Source of the DNA: Myxococcota bacterium
GTDB lineage: Bacteria > Myxococcota > Polyangia > GCA-2747355 > JAKLHH01
Assembly: GCA_022710245.1 (NCBI GenBank)
Contig: JAKLHH010000433.1
Span: 1 to 6,665, forward strand
Length of the DNA: 6,665 bases
Reading direction: 5' to 3'
Shown one piece after another: positions 1 through 6,665 of this stretch. The position numbers were made by a program, and so were the translations under genes. How positions within the stretch are numbered: position 1 is the first letter of the stretch; the number at the start of each line of letters is the position of its first letter. Below the pieces are notes generated by a model that was not told the origin of the DNA, ran no database searches, and saw nothing but the letters and a program-made list of their open reading frames with translations.

Positions 1-479
1 AGCAGGACAGCGCGCAGCTCACCGCAGGCCACCTGCTGGCGGCCGCGGCCAGCCTCAAGCTCGCCGTCACCTTCAGTGATGACCCCAGCTACCGCACGGC
101 CTACGACGAGGCGGTGCAGAAGGCGGCGGGCCAGACGGCAGAGAACTACTTCAAGCGGGGGCTCTTCGAGGAGTCGGTGGGCCGCAATGAGCCCGCGCGG
201 AGGTCCTTCGTCAGCGCCGCGGAGGCCTTCCCCAAGGCCGTCTACCTGTGCAAGGCGGCCGAGGCGCTGCTGGCCGGCGATGATTTGATTAAAGCTAAGG
301 ATTATGCTACAAGAGCGGTCCAAAATGAGGCGAACTCTGTGGAAGCGCGAATCACCCTCGCGAGGGTGTGCGAGGCCGCAGGGATGAGTAAAAACGCTCG
401 TCGCGAGCTGCAAGAGGCCCTCAGGATCGATCCCGGCAACACGACCGCGAAGGAGCTCTTGAAGTCGTTGAAGGGCTAG
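1..479 (+). CDS. TPR-repeat protein, C-terminal part (5' end outside window)
   Basis: The open frame runs from the window edge (first complete codon at 3) to TAG at 477-479, giving the last 158 residues of a longer protein. A GTG at 114 lies inside the open frame and is not needed as a start. The visible part is all helical with TPR character, roughly residues 47-78, 79-112 and 113-147. The last repeat ends in the typical TPR pattern ALRIDPGN followed by a short basic tail. TPRs are protein-protein interaction scaffolds. No signal peptide or membrane segment is visible in this fragment. It lies 31 bp upstream of an Hsp70 gene on the same strand, so it is probably the first visible member of that operon. 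My memory of deltaproteobacterial operons suggests the missing N-terminus might carry a J domain, which would make it the Hsp70's co-chaperone, but nothing here shows that. Codons for about residues 93-109 are strikingly AT-rich compared with the rest of the gene. Confidence 0.85.
   Translation, partial: QDSAQLTAGHLLAAAASLKLAVTFSDDPSYRTAYDEAVQKAAGQTAENYFKRGLFEESVGRNEPARRSFVSAAEAFPKAVYLCKAAEALLAGDDLIKAKDYATRAVQNEANSVEARITLARVCEAAGMSKNARRELQEALRIDPGNTTAKELLKSLKG
285..313 (+). promoter_or_regulatory. Possible internal sigma-70-like promoter upstream of the hsp70 gene
   Basis: TTGATT (285-290) and TACAAG (308-313) are separated by exactly 17 bp, each matching 4 of 6 consensus positions. The pair sits in the lowest-GC stretch of the window (281-330, 19 of 50 bases G or C). 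Transcription would start near 320, about 190 nt ahead of the Hsp70 start codon. An alternative -10, TATGCT at 303-308, lacks a well-spaced -35. The last T of the -10 is missing and the site lies within coding sequence, so this remains a guess. Confidence 0.25.
353..368. repeat. 16-bp perfect palindrome CACCCTCGCGAGGGTG
   Basis: The two 8-bp halves are exact reverse complements with no spacer. It lies within the TPR coding sequence, about 35-50 bp downstream of the start expected from the possible internal promoter and about 140 bp upstream of the Hsp70 start codon. It could be an operator for a dimeric regulator. A perfect 16-mer palindrome is expected by chance roughly once in a few windows of this size and base composition, so the palindrome itself is certain but a function is not. 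Confidence 0.4.
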
Positions 480-510
480 CCCGGGAGACCTGTAGCCCAA
501 TGGGACCGGC

Positions 511-2340
<1,830 letters not shown>

Positions 2341-2389
2341 GGCGACATGAGCTGCGAGCCTCAGGGGGGCTGAGCGACCAGAACACGGT

Positions 2390-4261
2390 ATGCCGGCTGA
2401 CCGTAATCACAGCATCGAGTCTCTGGTCGAGGAGGGCCTGGCGCTCTACAGCCGGGGCGACCTGGACGCGGCGCTGGTGAAGTGGCAGGCGGCGCTCGCC
2501 GTCGACCCCGAGAACACGCGCGCCCGTGAGTACCTGAGGTACGTCGAGGAGAACCGCGCCGCGCTCGAGGAGAGCTTCCAGATGGCGCGGGCGCAGGCCG
2601 CCGTGGAGGCGGCCCAGGTGGCCGGACAGGCTCCCGCCCAGGCCGTCGGGCAGGCTCCCGACGAGCCGCCCGCAGCAGCTCGGAGCGCGGAGAAGGTCAT
2701 CGGTCGAGTGGAGAGGCGCCTGTCCCCCGCCGAGGAGGACTGCACCCTGGGGGCGGCCGCGCAGGCCTTCCAGCGCGGCGAGGAGACGGCGAAGCGCAAG
2801 AACAAGCTGGAGCCGGTGCCGGAGCTCTCGCGCGAGGTCCTCGAGATCGAGGCCGACCCGCCGCCCCGCAGGAGCCCGTCGCCGACCAGCGAGCTGGAGC
2901 TCTCCGACATCGAGATCGCCGGCGCCGGGCCGCCTCCGCCGCCACCGACGGCCGCGACCGCGCGCCCTCGCGCCGGCGACGCCGACGGCGACCCCTCGTT
3001 CATGTCCCTCGCGGCAGAGATCACCCGCACCGCGCAGCGCATCAGCGAGGAGCTGCCGCGGCCGACCCTGGCGCAGCCGAGCGATCAGTTCGACCCCGAG
3101 GACGACTACACGCCCCGCATCGACCTCGGAGAGCTGAAGGCGAAGGTCGCCGCCACCAAGCGCCGGCTGACCCGCGAGCTCAGCCCGGTCACGCGCGACG
3201 CGCCGCCGCCGCCCGAGGCCGCGGTGATCGTGCCGTCGCCCGAGGCCGCGCCTGCCGAGCCTGCTGGCTCGCCGGCCGACGCACCCACGGCTCCGGTGCT
3301 GCTGCCGCTGGGCACTCCGCTCACGTCGACGGAGACGCCGACGCCGGGCGGTGGCTCACCGGCGGTCTCGTCCTCACGCCCGACGCGTGGCAGCGTGCCG
3401 GCGCTGGATGCGGACGGGCCGCAGCCGGCGAGCGGCCACCGCATCCGACGATCGACCCCGTTCACCCTGATCGGGGGAGGCGGCGAGAAGCCAGCGGCCG
3501 ACTTCGAGCCCTTCGAGCCGACCCCGGTCGCGAGCAAGCTGCCAGAGCCCTCGCGGCTGGTCGCGGTGACGTCACCGCCGACCGGGGAGGGGCTGGAGCC
3601 GCTCGACGAGCCGGTGCCTCCGGAGGAGCTGAAGCGCGACACGGTGACCCCGGCGCGGCTCTCCCCGGATGACCCGAAGGTCGAGCCGGTGCCGGCCCTG
3701 GGGGCGGGCGAACCCGCGGAGCTCGACGACCTCTGCACCGCTGACGACGACATCCGGGGGAACACGTACATCGGCCTCGGGCCGCGGCCGCTCGGGCCGT
3801 CGCTGCCGGCCTCGATCGCGATCACCGAGGCAGAGCCAGCGCCGCCGTCGAGCACGGCGACCTCGAAGGACGCAGGGGCGGACAAGCTCGACAACATGCT
3901 CGAGGGCGCGCGCCAGCTGCACGAGCAGGGGACCTTCGAGGGCTCGCTCTGGCTCTGCGAGCGGGCGCTGACGATGGACCCAGGCTCCGCCGAGGCGAAG
4001 AAGCTCCTCGCGCTCAACCAGCAGATCCTGCTCAAGCAGTACCAGCAGCAGATCGCCGACCCGTCGGCGGTGCCGGTGGTGCAGATCCCGCAGCACGAGA
4101 TCATGTGGCACAAGCTCGACCACCGCGCGGGGTTCCTGCTCTCCCGCATCGACGGGCAGCTGAGCTTCGAGGACCTCCTCGACGTGAGCGGGATGGGCGA
4201 GTTCGAGGCCTACCGCATCCTCGCCCAGCTCCTCGGACAGGGCGTCATCGGGCCGCGCTGA
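2390..4261 (+). CDS. TPR protein with long disordered linker and C-terminal helical module
   Basis: I do not recognise this 623-residue protein as a named gene. Residues about 8-52 form a TPR-like helical pair (ALYSRGDLDAALVKWQAAL, DPENTRAREYL), followed by a charged helix to about 75. Residues about 80-495 are low-complexity, rich in Pro, Ala, Glu and Ser, including six prolines at 181-186, and are likely disordered. A second TPR-like unit lies at about 501-540. The final 50 residues (about 572-622) form a compact module with the core AGFLLSRIDG and DLLDVSGM, ending in a helix and GVI. I associate such short C-terminal modules with myxobacterial regulatory or motility proteins, but cannot name a Pfam family with confidence. 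No signal peptide or membrane helix is seen, so it is probably cytoplasmic. ATG 2390 is the first start codon after an in-frame TGA at 2348; the AGGGGGG at 2363-2369 is about 20 nt away, too far to be a normal ribosome binding site. It follows the Hsp70 gene by 49 bp in the same operon, so a partner or client role is the simplest inference. Confidence 0.88.
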   Translation: MPADRNHSIESLVEEGLALYSRGDLDAALVKWQAALAVDPENTRAREYLRYVEENRAALEESFQMARAQAAVEAAQVAGQAPAQAVGQAPDEPPAAARSAEKVIGRVERRLSPAEEDCTLGAAAQAFQRGEETAKRKNKLEPVPELSREVLEIEADPPPRRSPSPTSELELSDIEIAGAGPPPPPPTAATARPRAGDADGDPSFMSLAAEITRTAQRISEELPRPTLAQPSDQFDPEDDYTPRIDLGELKAKVAATKRRLTRELSPVTRDAPPPPEAAVIVPSPEAAPAEPAGSPADAPTAPVLLPLGTPLTSTETPTPGGGSPAVSSSRPTRGSVPALDADGPQPASGHRIRRSTPFTLIGGGGEKPAADFEPFEPTPVASKLPEPSRLVAVTSPPTGEGLEPLDEPVPPEELKRDTVTPARLSPDDPKVEPVPALGAGEPAELDDLCTADDDIRGNTYIGLGPRPLGPSLPASIAITEAEPAPPSSTATSKDAGADKLDNMLEGARQLHEQGTFEGSLWLCERALTMDPGSAEAKKLLALNQQILLKQYQQQIADPSAVPVVQIPQHEIMWHKLDHRAGFLLSRIDGQLSFEDLLDVSGMGEFEAYRILAQLLGQGVIGPR

Positions 4262-4297
4262 TCCGCTGGTCGGCGCTGCTCCGCTGGTCGGCGACGC
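4262..4297. repeat. 18-bp tandem duplication in the convergent intergenic gap
   Basis: Two adjacent 18-bp copies, TCCGCTGGTCGGCGCTGC (4262-4279) and TCCGCTGGTCGGCGACGC (4280-4297), match at 16 of 18 positions. The first begins immediately after the stop codon of the TPR protein. It lies between two convergent genes. The simplest explanation is replication slippage. It does not form an obvious hairpin with a T-tract. Confidence 0.9.
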
Positions 4298-4338
4298 GCG
4301 CAGCAGCCGTCCTCCGATCAGCAGGTCCCCGGGCAGGA

Positions 4339-4968
4339 TCAGGCGCTGACCGTGAGCGGAAGACCCGCGAGCGCCGCGAGCAGCTCTCGACGCAGGGCCG
4401 TCACCGCGTCCGGCTCGTGCACGGAGAACCCCCGCGGCCGCCGCTGCAGGCCGAGGGCGGTCCGCGCGCTCTCCAGCGCGGCGAAGCGCTGGCTCTTGCG
4501 GAGCTTGTCCGCCTTGGTCAGCACCACGATCGGGCGCAGGTCCCGGCCGGCAGCCCAGCGCAGCAGGTCCAGCTCCTCGGGCCCCGGCGTGCGCCGCAGG
4601 TCGCAGAGCACCAGCAGGACCCGCAGGGTCTCGCGGCTGTCGATGTAGTCGGTGACGAGCTTGCCCCACTCGCGCTGCCGCTCCTTCGAGGCTCGCGCGT
4701 AGCCGTAGCCGGGGAGGTCGACGAGCAAGAACTCCGGGACGGACGGCCCCTGCGGCGGCGCGAGCTCCGGCCAGGAGAGTCGGAAGAAGATGAGCTGCTG
4801 CGTGCGGCCGGGCGTCGAGGAGGTGCGGGCCAGGGCGGTGCGGCCCGTGATGGCGTTGATCAGGGAGGACTTGCCGCAGTTCGAGCGCCCGGCCACCGCC
4901 ACCTCGGGCAGATCCGGTGGAGGCAACGAGGCGGCGGTGCTGCAGGCGGCGACGAAGCGAGCATCCAT
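4339..4968 (-). CDS. engB: Ribosome biogenesis GTP-binding protein EngB (YihA/YsxC)
   Basis: Small TRAFAC-class GTPase that helps assemble the large ribosomal subunit and is essential in many bacteria. The 209-residue length is usual for the family (about 190-210). G1 is GRSNCGKS (27-34), with Cys where Val is usual; the switch I region has TSSTPGRTQ (49-57); G3 is the family signature DLPGYGYA (84-91); G4 is TKAD (151-154). The G5 region (FSVHEPDAV, 181-189) is less typical. A Pro-rich segment at about 65-79 lengthens the loop before G3. I chose the ATG at 4968 because it places MDARFVAA just ahead of LPEVAVAGRSN as in relatives. The upstream ATG at 5082 would add 38 uncharacteristic residues and overlap the neighbouring divergent gene. 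No clear Shine-Dalgarno precedes the chosen start. It is convergent with the Hsp70 operon (77-bp gap) and divergent from the SDR gene (98-bp gap), so it is transcribed alone here. Confidence 0.95.
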   Translation of the reverse strand: MDARFVAACSTAASLPPPDLPEVAVAGRSNCGKSSLINAITGRTALARTSSTPGRTQQLIFFRLSWPELAPPQGPSVPEFLLVDLPGYGYARASKERQREWGKLVTDYIDSRETLRVLLVLCDLRRTPGPEELDLLRWAAGRDLRPIVVLTKADKLRKSQRFAALESARTALGLQRRPRGFSVHEPDAVTALRRELLAALAGLPLTVSA

Positions 4969-5053
4969 GGTCGAAGTGAGGTACCATGGTGCCCCGACCG
5001 GATCAACGGCGCAGCGCGCCAGCGACGGCGCGGCGAGGCCAGGGGGGGATCCC

Positions 5054-5060
5054 AGGGAGA
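5054..5060 (+). promoter_or_regulatory. Ribosome binding site that fixes the SDR gene start
   Basis: AGGGAGA lies 6 nt before the ATG at 5067, an ideal Shine-Dalgarno arrangement. It favours this start over the in-frame ATG at 4986. The 27 extra codons from 4986 would encode Arg/Pro/Ala-rich sequence ahead of the first Rossmann strand. Confidence 0.75.
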
Positions 5061-5066
5061 GCTCGC

Positions 5067-6185
5067 ATGGCCCAAGACGCACCCGAGGACAGCACCCTCG
5101 TCACCGGCTTCCCGTCCTACACGGCCCGGCGGATGGCGCTCAAGCTGCTCGCGTCGGACCCCCGGGAGCGCGTCTTCCTGCTGGTGCGGGACAGGTCGTC
5201 GAGCGACGCGGAGGAGTTCGCGGCGGCCCTCCCGCCCGCGCAGCGCAAGCGCCTCACCGTGCTGATCGGGGACGTCTCCAGCATGGACCTCGGCCTCTCC
5301 GGCAAGGAGTACCGGACCCTGGCCAGCGAGGTGACCAACATCCACCACATGGCGGCGCACCTCCACATGCACGCTCGCAAGGAGGTGATCCAGCAGGTCA
5401 ACGTGGGAGGGACGCGAGGGACCCTCGAGCTCGCCCTCGAGTGCCGGCGCCTGCGTCGCTTCAACTTCTGGAGCACGGTGCACGTCTCGGGCGACCGGGA
5501 GGGCATCATCATGGAGGACGAGCTCTCCTGCGGGCAGCGCTTCCGCAGCGCGTACGAGCACAGCAAGTACGCCGCCGAGAAGATCGTGCGCTCGATGTCG
5601 CGGCGTGTGCCCTCCACCATCTTTCGCCCCGGCATCATCGTCGGTGACTCCCGCACCGGTGAGATCGACCGCTTCGACGGCCCCTACCACCTGATGGTGC
5701 TGATCGTGGAGTCGCCGCTCGAGCTGCAGCTCCCGCTCCCGGGCAAGGGCAACGCGGCGCTGCACCTGACGCCGATCGACTACGTGATCGACGCGGCCTA
5801 CCTCCTCTCGCGCTCGCCGACGACGGTCTCCAAGACCTTTCACCTCACCGACCCGTGCCCGCTCTCGGCCCGGAGCGTCTACCAGCTCGTCGCCGAGCAC
5901 GCGCATCGCCGCCCGCCGCGCGCCGGGCTGCCGGCCGGGATCGCGCGCGCGCTCCTCCGGCTCCCCGGCCTCGACCGGCTGAGCGGCTCGGCGCAGACCG
6001 TGCTGGAGGGTTTCACCGAGAACGTCTTCTACAACTGTCGCAACACGCTCGACGCTCTGCGCCAGACGGACGTCTGGTGCCCGCCATTCGAGAGCTACGT
6101 CGACAACCTGGTCCGCTACGTGAAGGACGTGCGCGCCGCGCGCCGCCGCCGCCAGGACGAGGAGGTGGCGGACCCGCTGGACTAG
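5067..6185 (+). CDS. SDR-family NAD(P)-binding oxidoreductase/epimerase-like protein
   Basis: A 372-residue extended short-chain dehydrogenase of the type related to NAD-dependent epimerases and the fatty acyl-CoA/thioester reductase (NAD_binding_4) group. The substrate cannot be read from sequence. The Rossmann fold begins with STLVTGFPSYTARRM (9-23), where the usual TGxxGxxG has Ser and Ala at the second and third glycine positions. Other conserved points are GDV (68-70), VNVGGTRGTLELA (111-123), the catalytic Ser/Thr in FWSTVHVSG (134-142) and the YxxxK pair Y163/K167 in YEHSKYAAEK. RPGIIVGDSRTGEI (187-200) follows, then LHLTPIDYVIDAAYLL (232-247). Thus the catalytic residues are kept while the cofactor loop is atypical. 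The C-terminal about 100 residues are helical, with an Arg-rich stretch at 358-362. There is no signal peptide or membrane helix. The start rests on the ribosome binding site and the domain boundary. The gene is divergent from engB and tail-to-tail with rimI, so it appears monocistronic. Confidence 0.85.
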   Translation: MAQDAPEDSTLVTGFPSYTARRMALKLLASDPRERVFLLVRDRSSSDAEEFAAALPPAQRKRLTVLIGDVSSMDLGLSGKEYRTLASEVTNIHHMAAHLHMHARKEVIQQVNVGGTRGTLELALECRRLRRFNFWSTVHVSGDREGIIMEDELSCGQRFRSAYEHSKYAAEKIVRSMSRRVPSTIFRPGIIVGDSRTGEIDRFDGPYHLMVLIVESPLELQLPLPGKGNAALHLTPIDYVIDAAYLLSRSPTTVSKTFHLTDPCPLSARSVYQLVAEHAHRRPPRAGLPAGIARALLRLPGLDRLSGSAQTVLEGFTENVFYNCRNTLDALRQTDVWCPPFESYVDNLVRYVKDVRAARRRRQDEEVADPLD

Positions 6186-6661
6186 TCCTCGTCCCCCGCC
6201 AGCCGCAGCACCATGACGATGGCGTCCTCGCTGTTCTCGTAGTAGCGCGGCCGCACCCCGACGGCCTCGAAGCCGAGCGAGCGGTAGAGCTGGATGGCCG
6301 CCGCGTTGCCTCGCCGCACCTCGAGCGTGATCAGCCGCGAGCGCCGGAGCCGGGCGCTGCGCAGGACGTGCTCCATCAGGCAGCGGCCGAGGCCGCGCCG
6401 CCGCCAGTCGGGGTGGCTGGCGACGTTGAGCACGTGGACCTCGTCGCGCACGACCCAGTAGTTGATGAAGCCCGCCACCGCGCCGCCCGGATCGGCGCGC
6501 ACCACCTTGAGGTAGGCGAACTCGCGCTCGAGCTCCTCCTCGAAGACCTGTCGGGACCAGGGGCTGGGGAAGGACAGCTCCTCGATCTCCATGATCGCGT
6601 CGAGGTCGGCGCGCCGGGCCGGGATGATGCGGAAGCGCGGGGCAGGCCGCTGGGCGCCCAT
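6182..6661 (-). CDS. rimI: Ribosomal protein S18-alanine N-acetyltransferase (RimI, GNAT family)
   Basis: Transfers an acetyl group from acetyl-CoA to the N-terminal alanine of ribosomal protein S18, and probably other proteins, in the cytoplasm. The 159 residues match the family length (about 150-160). Visible GNAT elements are the substrate-loop motif ELSFPSPWS (28-36), the beta4 strand VHVLNVASHP (75-84), the acetyl-CoA pyrophosphate loop RRRGLG (87-92), LEVRRGNAAAIQLYRSLGF (113-131), and YYENSEDAIVM near the end. E114 and Y126 align with the E. coli RimI general base and acid (E103, Y115). The chosen ATG at 6661 leaves about ten residues before the first strand, as expected, but only 4 bases remain in the window, so its ribosome binding site and any upstream operon partner cannot be seen. 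Its stop overlaps that of the convergent SDR gene. Confidence 0.92.
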   Translation of the reverse strand: MGAQRPAPRFRIIPARRADLDAIMEIEELSFPSPWSRQVFEEELEREFAYLKVVRADPGGAVAGFINYWVVRDEVHVLNVASHPDWRRRGLGRCLMEHVLRSARLRRSRLITLEVRRGNAAAIQLYRSLGFEAVGVRPRYYENSEDAIVMVLRLAGDED

Positions 6662-6665
6662 CAGC

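Noticed and set aside
2627..2660. Direct repeat CAGGCTCCCG, two copies 24 bp apart
   Set aside because: It encodes the repeated Gln-Ala-Pro segment in the low-complexity linker of the TPR protein; ordinary for such a region.
4275..4307. Possible terminator hairpin between the operon and engB (GCTGCT pairing with AGCAGC)
   Set aside because: Only a 6-bp stem with a 21-nt loop and no T-tract on either strand, so it does not meet the pattern of an intrinsic terminator.
3572..4987. Minus-strand open frame of 471 codons spanning the TPR gene end and engB
   Set aside because: It overlaps engB in another frame on the same strand and has Arg/Ala/His-rich sequence with no domain; engB has all GTPase motifs.
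4978..5008. Minus-strand promoter for engB (TTGATC, 17 bp, TACCTC)
   Set aside because: The -35 is fair but the -10 matches only 2 of 6 consensus positions, so it cannot be supported.
4105..5265. Plus-strand open frame of 386 codons crossing engB
   Set aside because: It begins inside the TPR gene, runs antisense through engB and into the SDR in another frame, and encodes Arg/Ala/Pro-rich sequence without motifs.
4860..5906. Minus-strand open frame of 348 codons opposite the SDR gene
   Set aside because: No recognisable domain and composition typical of an antisense shadow; the plus-strand SDR has a ribosome binding site and catalytic motifs.

Overview
This is a GC-rich (roughly 70 %), gene-dense bacterial window whose gene content and protein style fit the Myxococcota (former Deltaproteobacteria). 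The evidence is indirect: a Gram-negative-type DnaK paralog set between TPR proteins, a long Pro/Ala/Glu-rich linker protein with a short C-terminal module, and strong GC bias at third codon positions. No rRNA, tRNA or other taxonomic marker is present, so the assignment is an inference.

Layout. (1) Bases 1-4261, plus strand: an apparent three-gene operon. It holds the 3' end of a TPR protein (to 479), a 609-residue DnaK/Hsp70 (511-2340) and a 623-residue protein with an N-terminal TPR, a disordered middle, a second TPR and a C-terminal helical module (2390-4261). Gaps are 31 and 49 bp. (2) Bases 4262-4338: a convergent gap with an 18-bp tandem duplication and no clear terminator. (3) Minus strand: engB, the ribosome-assembly GTPase (4339-4968). 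(4) A 98-bp divergent gap, then a plus-strand NAD(P)-dependent SDR/epimerase-like protein (5067-6185). (5) Minus strand: rimI, the protein N-terminal alanine acetyltransferase (6182-6661). Its stop codon shares a palindromic CTAG with the SDR stop.

How the genes work together. The operon looks like a dedicated chaperone cassette. The Hsp70 keeps its ATPase and J-protein-contact residues, but its substrate pocket is altered and it lacks the acidic C-terminal tail, so it is more likely a specialised paralog than the housekeeping DnaK. The flanking TPR proteins are candidate co-chaperones, scaffolds or clients. M. xanthus has comparable specialised Hsp70s (StkA, SglK) tied to exopolysaccharide and social motility, which gives a testable parallel but not proof. 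engB and rimI are housekeeping genes with no visible functional link to the cassette.

Most notable signals: the unusual substrate-binding residues of the Hsp70; a low-GC, rare-codon patch inside the upstream TPR gene that could hide an internal promoter, with a 16-bp perfect palindrome just downstream; the altered glycine motif of the SDR; and the unusual architecture of the third operon gene. I found no mobile element, CRISPR array, RNA gene or phage feature.
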